Assembly (NCBI GenBank): GCA_001574975.1
Contig: KQ965735.1
Span: forward strand, 495,479 to 559,478
Origin: Gonapodya prolifera JEL478
Taxonomy: Eukaryota > Monoblepharomycota > Monoblepharidomycetes > Monoblepharidales > Gonapodyaceae
Reading direction: 5' to 3'
Length of the DNA stretch: 64,000 nt
Part shown: positions 37,148 through 49,166 of the stretch, piece by piece
Layout: each line of letters opens with the position of its first letter
Numbering within the stretch: the stretch's first letter is position 1
The notes under the pieces: generated by a model
Seen by the model: only the letters and a program-made list of their open reading frames with translations
What the model was told of the DNA's origin: nothing
Databases searched by the model: none
Position numbers and translations under genes: made by a program

Positions 37148-38607
37148 GCTCGGTCCACGCTCGCGGGGGCTACCCCGTTGTCTTCTTCCTAACATCCCAC
37201 CACACGCACCATTTTTTGAGCCAGCAGCATGAACACGCCTGGCACTGCTCAGGCTTTTTTCGCACCATCGTTCACGGTGGCGGGCAATCCCAATTTAACG
37301 GCTTCGCTTCGGATTAACTCCTCCCGTGCATTCCCACCACGGACGGCAATCCTGATCGCTCTGATCGCTTGAGTCACGTGTGGCGCTCATTTTGCTCCTG
37401 GTATATCGCACCCGCATAACAACCAACGCTGCACGTGAGCTCGTATGCACCACTTTTACGAACTGAATATTAGCTCTTCGATTGCCCCACCTTTCTGCCT
37501 CCGCCTGTCGCCAGCCACATGCCCCGCCGGCTATTATGGACCAGTGACCAACCGCCAAACATGTTCTCTGGAATCATATGCTGCCGCCGCCGCAAGCTTC
37601 GTGTTCCTGCGCGAGTGACAGCGCGACTGCCCAGCTGGGACATACGGTTTTGCAGGAAGCTCATCACACACATTCTGTAAACCCGGGCACCTACTCCAAC
37701 TTTAGGGCCAGCACCTGCATGGACTGTCCTCACCTGCGGGCTACTCTTCCTGGATTGGGTTTTGGTGCTTCGTCCAGCTCCACCTGTCCAGTTGGCCCCG
37801 CCAGCTACGGAGGCCCCTCGCATTTGCTCAACCTACTAATCGGGCGCGTTTGCAAGGTAACCAGCGTCGACCGATTGCATGGCATGTCCAGGAGGGGATT
37901 TTACTCGGGCGCGGCAGTCTCAGCACGCATTGCGTAAAAGGGAACATGGACATCACCAGCGGGCGCTGTTGGTATCTTGGTCGTGTTAACTGTTCCCAGG
38001 CGGATCTTTTTTATGTGATAACTTGAGATTGTTATGTTAGTAATTCTTCCTGCACAGCATACACGAGGCGTATCTACCCGCGGTGCCCTGCTAGTCTGGA
38101 GTTCTCGGATTGGGAATCTTGGACTTGCAGCACTGACATCCGAACGTGATTTGTACCCACGACAAGAAGGGAGAATGAACAGACAATCGTTATTCTAAGA
38201 CGTAGACTAGCCAACGGAATCGGTGTACGAAGCTGCGATTCGATTATAAACACGGAGCTACCATGTCAACGCAGGATTATCGAGACTGGTCAGCGTGGGA
38301 AGTGTGCCATCAAACTGTTCTTACAGACATATGACTGAAACATCCAAAACTGCCCCCATGCAGGACTTGCGTCAACTGTGATTGGTTGAGCGAGCGGACT
38401 ATAAATTTTTGGTCACCTTATTCCTGACCTCTCACATCTGATCAGAGGGTTTACAAGTGGAATTGAGAAGTGATCCACGCTTGAGACGACATTGACGACA
38501 TAGAGATGCTAGGGAGAACAGCCATCTGTGCCATCTTTCTTGTTTTGGTCTGCAATACACAAATGGAATAACTGCTTTTGAAAGCTCGCATGTACAGTCG
38601 ACGTCGG
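37148..38607. other. 1.46 kb intergenic region, nothing firm
   Basis: This is the largest gap in the window. A plus frame at 37578-37937 (Ser/Cys-rich) has no family features or splice partners. The sequence is not notably repetitive. A short tandem, ctgatcgctctgatcgct, lies near 37350. Confidence 0.4.
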
Positions 38608-40254
38608 TCATTCCACCACCAATTCCTCTCTTTCAACAATCCTCCAAAACTCTGTCGGTCCCCCCCTCCCTCCTTCATGAAGAACGCTACCATTTTCCGA
38701 TGCCATCCTCCCACCAAGGCCCCGCCCAAGAACTTCATCCAAAATCTCCTCCACAAATTGCGTTACCCTATCCCGATCTGTCAACCCTGTCCGGTCCTCT
38801 TCCTCCTCGTCTGCGGCAATGGGAGGCGAGACGGACGGAGAACCAAATGAAGACACCGGTCCCAACGTCCGCCCGGATGATGATCGAACGGGCTGAGGTG
38901 TGTAGGTATGCGAAACTGATGTGGAATGGGTTACGTAGTGGGCGTTCCGTGCAGGAGTGCCCTGATTCGGCCGCGCATGTACAGTTCCGCTCACACGGGC
39001 TGGCTTGCAGAGCCTCATCCGTACGGCATCGTAAGGTACCTGCGACACTCTGTGTTCCCTCACCACTACATTTGCTGGTGTGGTTTGGGAGAAAGGAGGG
39101 GCCCCTGCGGGAGCTTGAAAGGTGATGAAAACGCGAGTGTCAGTGATGCGGAAAAGAACGTTGTCGATGCGGAGAAAGTGGCGGAGAAGAATCAATAAAG
39201 AGTGCTGCATAACACGCTGAGGGGACGTGTGATTATGGGGGTTCAGCAGGGGATATCGGAAACACGGCGGGGTACTCACCACTTTCGCAAAAAGTGCGGT
39301 GCTACCGTTGTCCGAGAGCTCGTCTTCGTAGAGTGGAATCTCGTCAAAGAAGAGGATGGGATCTCGCCGAGAGAGCAGGGCGTAGTCGATAGTCGCGCCG
39401 CTTGTTCCACTACACGGGCGGAACTCGTGCAGGTTCGGGGAGGAATCCGTTTGTTTGGAAGTAGCCCCTTCGGCACATGCAGATGCTTGAGCAAGAGGGG
39501 TGCCGTCCACGAGATCGCTAGCATCAGTTTTCAAAGCCCCTCCATCGGGCGGTACATGCACCTTCGAACTTATTCCTTTGTACCCCCAGGGCGTGAAGGT
39601 CCAATCATACGGTCTGATGATTTGCATATTGGCCCGTTCCGTCCCACTAGCTCCCCTCTTCCACACGCCGGCAGCTTCCACCTGCACACCCTCCTCCGCA
39701 TGATTCGAGTCAACGAAGCGGAGAGCATCAGTCGCACGAAAGGAGAGGGAGAAGAGTGAGGGGCGGTGGGTGAGTGAGAGTACGTGGGAACCGAAAAGCA
39801 TGTCTGGGAGGTGAGTAAGGGAGACGGGAGGGTCGATGCTATATCAGGGGGGCTGAATGAGTCCATTGCTATCCAAAAAATAGTGGAGGGTGTTCGTGTG
39901 TTCAGCGCAACACAACAAGGGCATGCTATCTCATCGACAGAGCGTCTTTCTGTCATAATTCAATCATGCGAGTTTCATTTCTCACCTTTCTATCTCGATT
40001 GAGTTCCAAATCGTGCCAGTCTTCACCACATTGATCGTCCACTCTCCACCCACATCTTCCGTTGTTCCAATATGTAGACCCCTTTCAATGGCTGTTGCTG
40101 GTATGATCGCAGTTGCGGAGACGCGGCGAGGTTCCTGTGTTGATCGAACAGTGGAGGGAGAGCGGTTTACCGTGAACGATCGTGAAAACGGTGTGTGCGG
40201 CGGATAGAGAGACGATATATGTTTCGATGGAGAAGTAGTAGATTCGGACGTCAT
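38608..40254 (-). CDS. TIP41: TIP41-family PP2A/TOR regulator
   Basis: The first exon (ATG at 40254) ends GGEWTINVVKTGTIWNSIEI. The main exons read MLFGSHVLSLTHR, LSFRATDALRFVDSNHAEEG, QIIRPYDWTFTPWGYKG, and TIDYALLSRRDPILFFDEIP with LYEDELSDNGSTALFAKV. The next exon joins (KV-RVMQHSLLILLRHFLRID) and continues NVLFRITDTRVFITFQ and VVVREHRVSQVPYD. The motif PILFFDE...YEDELxDNG is diagnostic of TIP41. A Ser-rich, acidic tail of about 110 residues follows, beyond the usual end. The join between the first and second exons is unclear and may include a very small exon. TIP41 binds Tap42/PP2A-type phosphatases and acts in TORC1 signalling. Confidence 0.88.
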
Positions 40255-40632
40255 GGATTCTCGGGGGAAAGTTCAGATATGGGTGGCCGTTAGATGTATG
40301 GATGGCACACACCTGACAAACCATTGCTCCGAAGATATTTTGAAGACCATTCCGATTTGAATCCTGTGAGTATAAGTAAATCTAAGCCTCGCAGCAAATA
40401 CGCAGCAACCAAACCAAGGTTTATAGACGATCGAAAGAAATGCGTGAAGATAACGTGAAAAATGAAGGCTTCATTCCGCCAACACCAAGTTTTGTTGTAA
40501 ATGAGGTTTTGTTGTAAATGAAAAGATTTCTTCGTCATGGCGTCAGGTCACGTGAGTGATTTCCGGGATCCGGTGACGCATCATCAACCTTTTACCCAAC
40601 TCCACTCAAACAGCATTAGCCCACTCGCCGAC
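40255..40632. promoter_or_regulatory. divergent intergenic region between TIP41 and the mutase gene
   Basis: These 378 bases separate two genes that point apart. An upstream in-frame ATG at 40537 could extend the mutase N-terminus. No named promoter motif was recognised. Confidence 0.35.
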
Positions 40633-43600
40633 ATGTCGGCGCTCCAAATTCCAACGTCCCTTCTCGCCACGCCCGCTGCTGCGTCGGCATCCCGCTCCGT
40701 TCTCCCAGCTATCGCCGGTGCGGCGTTCCGTCGTGGGCCGGTGAGTCCTCCTCCTCCTTCCGAAATAGGCGCAAACACGATTCCGGGAGCGAATTTGCCA
40801 CCGCACAATGGTGGTCAGAGACGATTGAATTGCCGGAAGCATCCCGATTGTCTCCGGTGAAAAGCGTGGCATCCGTCGGGTGAACCCGTTTTCAATGCTG
40901 CCGCCAACTCTTCCCACTGTTCGGCTCTGTTTTCAACGCTCAACTGTCTCTTATAGGCATGCCGACGGCACATCGCTACCGATGCGCCAGCAGCCGCGAG
41001 TGAACCCCCCAAATTCAAAACGGAAATCCACCCGGTGAGAATGGGCCATTCATCTTCCGAGCCGTGATGGAACACCAATCTAAAATGTCTAACACGCTAT
41101 ATCATTAAATAAATACTCCCAAACTCTTGCAAATCTCAGGATTGGCTCAAGCTCGTCTCCAAAGAGCTCAAAGGAAAGGACCCGGTGGAAACGTTGACAT
41201 GGCGCACAGCAGAGGTGAGTCTCTCGCGCACATTGTATCACCTGTATCGAAAGGTTGCGAATACCAATGCTTTGTTGTATTTCAGGGAATTAATGTTAAG
41301 CCAATTTACACAAAAGCTGATGTTGCAGAAATTCCCGATGAAATCCCGGGGAAGTATCCGTTCACTCGAGGACCTTACGCGTCCATGTACACGTACCGAC
41401 CTTGGACAGTCCGTCAATACGCTGGCTTCTCCACCGCCGAGGAGTCGAACGAGTTCTATCGCAAAGCCGTCGCTGCCGGTCAACAAGGTCTCAGTGTTGC
41501 CTTCGATTTGGCAACTCACAGAGGATACGATTCGGACCACCCTAGAGTGGTAGGCGATGTCGGGATGGCTGGAGTGGCTATCGACTCAGTTGAAGATATG
41601 AAGGTGAGATCTACTTCGTGCAGTTTTCAGTTATATTCCATTCAACCTCTTTTTGTGAGTAGATTCTTTTCAATCAAATTCCTCTGAAGACAATGTCTGT
41701 TTCCATGACTATGAACGGCGCGATTCTTCCCATTCTTGCAATGTTCATTGTGGCAGGGGAGGAACAGGGTGCAAAACTTGCGGAGCTTTCTGGGACGGTA
41801 CAGAACGATATTCTGAAGGAGTTCATGGTCCGAAACACCTTCATTTACCCTCCGGAGCCAAGTATGCGCATTATTGGAGACATTTTCTCCTACACTTCGA
41901 AGAACATGCCAAAGTTCAATTCCATCTCCATTTCTGGATATCACATCCAAGAAGCTGGTGCTAACAACGTACTAGAATTAGCTTTCACCATTGCCGATGG
42001 ATTGGAGTATGCGAGAACTGGTAAGTGTGGTCACGCGCCACGTTTTGTCACAATGTTGGGAGTTCAACAAGGCATATACAGGTATCAAGGCTGGCATGAC
42101 TATTGATGACTTTGCACCTCGTCTTTCTTTCTTCTTCGGTATTGGAATGAACTTTTACATGGAAATTGCCAAGCTCCGCGCCGCTCGTCGTCTGTGGGCA
42201 ACTCTTATCAAAGAACAATTCTCCCCGAAAAACCAAAAGTCTCTTCTTCTCCGCACACATTGTCAAACTTCCGGGTGGTCTCTCACCGAGCAGGACCCGT
42301 ACAACAATGTCATCCGGACGACCGTCGAAGCCATGTCTGCCACTCTCGGTGGGACCCAGTCGCTCCACACTAATTCCTTCGACGAAGCCATTGGATTGCC
42401 GACCGAGTTTTCCTCTCGGATTGCACGAAACACTCAGCTTATACTTCAGGAGGAGGCGTTTATCCCCAAGGTTGGTCCCCACCCACCCAAGTTCCGCTTG
42501 ATGAGTGTGCTCAAGTTTCGTGCAACTAGGTGGCGGATCCGTGGGGTGGCTCTTACTTCATGGAATCATTGACCAACGAGCTCTACACTGAGGCTCTTAA
42601 AATTGTACGCGAGTGCGAGGAGATGGGCGGGATGGCTAAGTCCGTGGCAAGTGGGTGGCCAAAACTGAAGATCGAGGAGTCAGCCGCGAAGCGACAGGCT
42701 AGAATTGACTCGGGTGCCGGTGCGTGAATTCAATGCGGATCACCTAATTTTTTATTCCTGATCGTATTCCTCATTTTCATGTAGAAACAATTGTCGGTGT
42801 CAACAAGTACCGCTTAAAGGATGAAACTCCGATCGATGTCCGCGTCATTGACAACACAGCAGTGCGAAAGGCCCAGATTGACAAACTTACTCGGATCAAA
42901 GCAACTAGGGATGGTGCCAAGGTCGCCTCTTTGCTCGAACAGATTACCGAGTCGTGCACGACTGGCAACGGCAACCTGTTGGCGCTCGCGGTCGAGGTAG
43001 GATACTTTTTTCGTTTCGTACTCGATAAAATCTTTCTCAACGCGCTCAATATCTCTTCCAAGGCCTCTCGTGCTCGTGCCACTGTCGGGGAAATCTCGGA
43101 CGCCATGGAGAAGGTGTTCACCCGTCATGCACTGACAACTCGCATGGTCCAGGGAGCCTACGCCGGAGAATACGGACAGTCCGACGATATTACCAACGCC
43201 CAGAGGAGTGTGGAGGTAACGTTTGGTTGCCAATTTTGGTGAGGTTTTGATATTCACACACTACTGCTCCCGGAAGGACTTCGTGAAAAGCCAGGGACGT
43301 CGCCCGCGTATTCTTGTTGCCAAAATGGGTCAAGATGGACATGATCGAGGCGCCAAGGTTATCGCTACTGGCTTCGCAGATCTGGGCTTCGACGTAGATG
43401 TTGGTCCACTCTTCCAAACCCCTGCTGAGGTGGCACGACAAGCTGTCGACGCCGACGTGCACGTTGTTGGTGTATCGTCTCAAGCAGCTGGGCACAAAAC
43501 ACTCGTTCCTCAACTCATTGAGGAGCTCAAAAAGGTCGGCGCGAACGACATGGTTGTGGTCGCGGGAGGAGTGATTCCAGCTCAAGACTACGACTTCCTC

Positions 43601-43760
43601 TACAAGAGTGGTGTCAGCCTCGTGTTCGGTCCTGGTGAGCTTTTGTTTTAGGACAATAGATGGGCCGAATGTGTAACATAGTCTTTAATTCGCAGGAACC
43701 CGAGTGCCTGTTGCTGCACAGGAGGTCGTGAAGAAAGTTCTTGAGAAGCAGACCGTGTAA
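40633..43760 (+). CDS. MUT: methylmalonyl-CoA mutase, adenosylcobalamin-dependent, mitochondrial
   Basis: The product begins [20 protein letters not shown] and [16 protein letters not shown], a clear mitochondrial presequence. The substrate domain reads [60 protein letters not shown] and [20 protein letters not shown]. The cobalamin domain reads [20 protein letters not shown], with the DxHxxG ligand motif, then [20 protein letters not shown] and [17 protein letters not shown]. It ends KKVLEKQTV. About ten introns are present and the length equals that of animal mutases. It interconverts (R)-methylmalonyl-CoA and succinyl-CoA in propionate breakdown. Its presence implies cobalamin uptake and adenosylation elsewhere in the genome. 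Fungi of the Dikarya lack it. Confidence 0.97.
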
Positions 43761-43903
43761 ATGCAAATCTGTCATATGGAGTGCAGTATCTGTCATTATT
43801 ATCTTCACTTTGGTTCACATAATACATTTAGAGCGATTTTCTTTGTGAAGTTTACTACGCTGAAAGCGAAGACACGGCAACATTGAGAGCGCTTGTCTTC
43901 AAC

Positions 43904-45508
43904 ATGCCGGCAGGACGGAAGCAAAAGAAGGGGAAAGACACTGCTGAGCGATCGAACAAGAAAACATCTCAGAGAGACCACGAGGATGAGGACGAGCATG
44001 GAGATGGTGAAGAAATGGAGGTTGACGACCCAGATGTCGACAAATGGCCGGAGCAGAGCGCAGCGCAACAGCGGGAAATCAGGTCGATGTACCGAAATAT
44101 GATTGAAGATTTGGAAGGTGAGTTGCGGTCAAATGGCTCTCGGAAGTAGTGTCTCTGCTGATACGTTCCATGATTGATTCGAACGCGGGCCACAGAAAAT
44201 AAGGATAAATACAGCAAAGACCTTGCGAGCTACGTCAATAAAGTTGATGGAGCCAACGAACAGCTCGAGTCAGGTTGGTGTGGGAGGGATTCGATCAGGT
44301 TTCGTTTGTGCTGCAATCCTCAACTCGATTGCTTCCCTCGCCTAGTACAACGACCACAGGAAGCCACATTAGATGCACGTCTTATTGTTGGCATTGCCAA
44401 AGAGGGTTCTCGTGTAGCTAGAACCTGGCAGGTTCAGGGCCTAGCTTTTGATGTGGACGAGTTTCTCAATCTCGTTGCTCTGAAGGCAGGAGCTTTCGGT
44501 GACGATAACGAAGAAAGTCAATGGAAATCATTGGGAAAACTTGGATTCAAATTCTCCAGACGATGTCCTACGACCGATTTTATGTGAGGCGAAGTTGTTC
44601 GACGGCCTCACCCTTGTTTCCCCCGCAGATTCTGGTTTTAACTGACCGTACCTTCTTCTTGCCTGTATCACTGTCCTCTGCGAACACTTCAGGTTGGGGG
44701 CTCTGGGTAAACCACCTGAGGAACGCATAAAGAAAGAACGCAAAGTTGCCGAACGACAAAAAGTTGCTCAAATGCAGAAACCGGACCAAGTACGTCGTGC
44801 TCATTTCACAAACTTCCTCCGCTTTTGTCTCACCGCCAACCAGCTGACCAAGGAAGATACTGCACGCGACAAAAACATGGTTACCAATCATGTTCGATCC
44901 ATATTTAAGCAACTGAAGCGAGCTGCTACACGAGAACATCGTGACCGCAACGACTTATCTCGCTTCAAGCCTGTGTGTTTCTTCCGTTTTGTGACCAACC
45001 CTGATCCTGAACGCGGGTTCTCTCAAACTGTCGAGAATCTGTTCTATTTGGCCTTTTTGATCAAGGAGGGCAAGGTTGGACTGGAGTTCGATGAAGATGA
45101 ATTACCTGCTCTCGGTGCGTCTTCTTGACGACAAAGCTTTTCGCAATCTAACTTTTGACATCTTCAGTCATTATCGATGCTGAAGAGGACATAAATGCAG
45201 ACGACGACGAGGGCAACCCCCGACCTGGCGCGAAAGCTGGGCAGTGGCAGCACCTAATGGATTGGAGCATGTCTATGTGGAGGGTATGTGTGGCCATAAT
45301 TATCATCGTCACTGGACACTTAAAAAAACGTTGGCGATAGGATGTCATTACTGAATTCGACATACGTGCTCCTATGATAGAGACCCGCGACAGTGTGATG
45401 GAGCCTGGGCCTCGTGAGGCTGGATCACGCTTAGGAAAAGGACGGAGCGGAGGGTCGAATTCCGGTGCTCAGGTTCTGGAATCTCGGACAGGCTCATCAA
45501 GGCGATAA
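43904..45508 (+). CDS. NSE4: SMC5/6 complex kleisin subunit NSE4
   Basis: The ATG at 43904 opens MPAGRKQKKGKDTAERSNKK and an acidic stretch, EDEHGDGEEMEVDDPDVDKW. The N-terminal kleisin helices read QREIRSMYRNMIEDL and YVNKVDGANEQLES. The middle has ATLDARLIVGIAKEGSRVAR and FDVDEFLNLVALKAGAFGDD. The C-terminal winged helix reads FFRFVTNPDPERGFSQTVEN, LFYLAFLIKEGKVGLEFDED, ending in a Gly/Ser-rich tail, SRTGSSRR. About six introns are present. NSE4 bridges the SMC5 and SMC6 heads with NSE1/NSE3 in recombinational repair. It starts 143 bases after the mutase stop on the same strand. Confidence 0.9.
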
Positions 45509-45659
45509 TGTTGGTACTCTCGATTCGGGTGGCTCGACGCGACAGTAATGAGTGGATGGGCAGAATGTTTTTGTGTCAAAAGTACACTCTGCGGACGTGC
45601 CATTAGCATATTCGATTTGTTACATACATACAGTGCTGGTGCCAAATAATGGCAAATGT

Positions 45660-48600
45660 TCAGTTGTTGTTTGACTCTTTCACCTTACCCTTAGGCCGTT
45701 TTCTTATCATCAGCATTGTCCTCGTCACCAAATACCTTCGTCTCACCATACCGTCGGGTCGTTTTTCTATCATCGACATTATCTCCGTCACCAAATCCCA
45801 TCTTTTCAAAATGCGGAAAGTTCTCAACCATAGCTCCAATCCACCTGACAGCTGCCTCTTGTTGTATGTTGCCTCCGCAATGGCAAGTAACACTCGATTC
45901 AATTCCGCCCCCAAGACTCGGTTTTCGGACTGGGATGCGAAGTGAACACTTTGTTCTATGTGAGACGTGGCAGAGGGAAGATCGCCAAGGTTGTGGTAGG
46001 CTACGGCCTGGGCGACGTTGAGGCGCTGGTGGAAACGAATGTCGTCGAAAGGGGAGTATTGTGCATTTGCGAGGTTGGAATCTCGGGTGCATGGAGTTGA
46101 CAAAAATGAAAAACGCCAAAAGCCATTTGAGGAGATCAGAAGAAATTAAGTTTCTAGAAATCAATGTAGCTCACCTGTCTTCAGTACTGATAACGCGTTC
46201 TCGGCCTCCAATGCCCCTCTTCTTGAGCCTTCCATTGCATTGAAAAGCCCCCAAGTTCTCCAGCTCTTTGCACTCGTTTTATTTTCCTGCACCATCTGTT
46301 GCCACGTCCGCCTCAACTGCACAGGTTGATCCAGGAGATGATAGGCCCTGAGACGCCAGCTCCACGCTTGCGGCGGTACCTCCGCCGTTGGATTGCGTAG
46401 AGTAAAAGAATCAAACGCTGACAAGGCCGCCCTCGGTTTTCTGTTTAGAATGTGGTGTGACATGCATTCTGCCAAGAGCATGCCATTGTCCCCAACCACC
46501 TCGTCGCTCCCCCCGATCGCCTCAACTACTGCCTGTCTCCCGTAAAGTGGTATTTTCAACTCCCTCCTCTTGGCCTCCTCGAGCACCACATTTATGCGCC
46601 TCCAGACCTCCGACCTGTCCGCACCCAGCTTCGCTCGAGCAGCCCAGGCTTCCAGCTCAACTGCCAACGCGTCTTGAGGTCTGCTGAGTGGCACAAGCCT
46701 TCTCGCCTTGTCTATGTCCCCCTTCCGAGCTGGTCCTACACGGGCGAGAGAAACCAGCAAATCCGCATCAGGTTCGACCCTCGACGCACGCATGGCCTTG
46801 ATCTCCTCGATCGCAGCTGCATCCTCTCCCTTCGACATGAGCGTTACCAGCTTGTGGCCGTATAACGAGGGAGACGCAGGGATAGCCAAGGTGGTGACGA
46901 GCGTCTCCATCCTACGGACGGCTTCGCCGTCTCGCCTCATAGCATAATACGTGATCAGAGGGCTGATACACTCTCCCGTAGGGTGTACACCCCACCTCGC
47001 CCTGGACTCCATAATCGTCCTCTCACCTCCCTCCGGGTCATCTGCCTCACAGAACGCCTTCACCAAAGCGCTCACCGAATGAACATTGAGCTGCACGCCT
47101 GCCTCTTTGAACTTGTCCAGCCATCGCATGGCGCCCACAGCGTCGGACCTGCGCATCGCGTCGGCGACGACAATCGAGGCGAGATAGGGAGTCGGGATCA
47201 CACCCCTATTGGGGTACCGGCGATGATACACAAGGACGCGGTTGACCCAGTCGTGGGTTTCTGCGGTGTGGTCCAGGCGGAGAAGGAGACGAACGAGGTG
47301 ACCATAGCAGTGCGCGAGCAGGTCCCTCGCGAGTGGAAGAGGCCATCTCGATGATTCCAACGGCGAACTGAGATCGGTGTATTCATCAAGGTCCGTGAGC
47401 TGCGTTTCAAGGTCGATTCCTTTATCCGGAGTGGTGTGAGGGAGACGTAGGAGTTTGTTCTGTTTATTGTGGCTCTCTGGCGATTCACGCTGCCCCTTGT
47501 TCTCGTCCTGCTCGAGTTCTTGGGAAACCTCCAGTGCCGTCTCCCACACGCCAATTGCCCACGCCCTGTCCACAGTGAGACCCGCTTTGTGCGCTGAGAT
47601 TCCCGAGGCTGCAACCCCGTCAGCAGCCCAGGAGAGGAGAGTACGGCAGGTCTCGAGATTCGGGGAAACTCTCCTGTCCACCATGGCGCGCCACACGTCG
47701 GGAATGGCGCTAAAATGGCCCCGCTTGTAAAGGGCGTGAAGGAAATTGCTGTAAAGGTTCCGCGTGGAAGAGTTGTTGGGGGGTTGGGAGTCCAGGAGTT
47801 GTAGTCCAGTTGTGGTGTCACCCAGTGTCGCGCAGGACAACAGTGGGTACGAGAGGTAGGAAGGTGAATGGGGTTTTGGAATACTGTCCAGGATGGCGAA
47901 GGAAAGGGGGAGTGCGGATGGAGGTTGGTCTCGGAGGAGGAGGAGGCGCAAAAGGTTCCGGATGACCGAGTTGTGTTTGTTGGGAAGCGGTGCCGAAAGT
48001 TGCGCAAACATAATTGAGACCGCAGAGAGGATTTCAGGAGGTATGGAGTCCCGGAAAAAGTGAGGAATGAGTGCAACGAGTTTCGCAATGTGTCCAAAGT
48101 AAGCTGCATTTGGATGAATGACCATACTGCGGGTCCATAAGGACGCGTGAGGTACGAACTTGCACCTCATCATTTCGTAGGCTATGTCAGCAAGAAGCTT
48201 CATAGCACACTCGAGCTTGACGCGCTCCGATTTGAACACGGCGAGCCGGAACCTGGTGGCAGTTGCACCCAATGGTTCGGCCATCTCGAGGGTCGTATAC
48301 AGAAATCGCTCGTACAAAACGCGGTCCAAAGGATGAGGTACTTGTGGAAACACTCGCGCAGCTTCGCAGATTTCTTCGTTGGATAATTGCAGTTCGAATA
48401 TTCTTAGCGCATCCACCTGGTCCTCGAGCCCTGTTTCCTGCGCATCGCGTGCATAATCACCGATATGCTGATTCGATTGTGCATTCACAACCCCCCGAAA
48501 TCGGCCGTCTCTGTCTCCGTCCCGTGCAGAACCTTTTGCGATCCCTCCCTGTGATGCAGCATGCACGCCTGCGAGGATTCCACCAGGGGGTGCTGCCACG

Positions 48601-48773
48601 TACGCAACGTATCTGCGACCAGTGGAAACGAGAGGGCGAGAGCATATTGGGTTCGGTGATTGCGAAGGGCTCAGATTTTTGGTGGATGGCGAACCGAGCT
48701 CGCTGAGCAGTTGGAGATGCCGATGCCCTGCATAACGCGTCGGGATTGCTTGGGAAAGTGCGATCCTGCGCAT
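45660..48773 (-). CDS. mitochondrial PPR-repeat protein
   Basis: The ATG at 48773 gives MRRIALSQAIPTRYAGHRHL, an arginine-rich presequence. The large first exon (about 870 residues) is alpha-helical with PPR units such as LNVHSVSALVKAFCEADDPE and GECISPLITYYAMRRDGEAV, and upstream ATRNLYSNFLHAL-like helices around HALYKRGHFSAIPDVWRAMV. An intron (gtgagc...cacccgag) joins ENALSVLKT to DSNLANAQYSPFDDIRFHQR and NLGDLPSATSHIEQSVHFAS, a TPR-like end. Beyond AELNRVLLAIAEATYN the reading frame is unclear: one phase stops at 45660, another reads EAAVRWIGAMVENFPHFEK and stops at 45691 after an acidic 13-residue unit repeated twice. It probably binds mitochondrial RNA; the target is unknown. Confidence 0.78.
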
Positions 48774-49166
48774 TGGGTAATAGCGATCCACTCAAGTGAC
48801 ATTCTATGATTCCATGGAGTAGTTCAAGTGCGGTGCGAACTTATGGTGCATGTAGATATTATATGGCACCCGACGCAACAGAAAATCAGACAATAATAAG
48901 ATCAATAAAACGCATTTTTCAGCCAGGTTATTCTGCAGTTGTCGCTGAATGTCCCCTCGCTTGAGAGTGTGCGAAGTGTCCTGATCGCATCCCGCTTCGC
49001 ATTCTTCCACCGCCCGCATCCCTCACAGCACAATCCGGTCTCTCTTTTGCATTGTCGAATCTCTATCGCGACCGTCGCATTGATCCATCAGTCGTCCACC
49101 ATTTCTTTTCCTCTCAACCTTCCCCAAAGCTAACGCCCATAATCCTTCCACCGAAGTCCCTTCCAC
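48774..49166. promoter_or_regulatory. divergent intergenic region between the PPR and docking-complex genes
   Basis: These 393 bases lie between two genes that point apart. The stretch before 49167 is C/T-rich. No X-box-like (RFX) ciliary promoter element was recognised by eye. Confidence 0.35.

Noticed and set aside
37578-37937. 119-residue plus-strand frame
   Set aside because: Ser/Cys-rich with no family, splice partner or conserved motif; too weak to call a gene.
47198-48109. 303-residue minus-strand frame
   Set aside because: A second phase of the PPR exon, rich in Ser, Thr and Pro with no PPR pattern.
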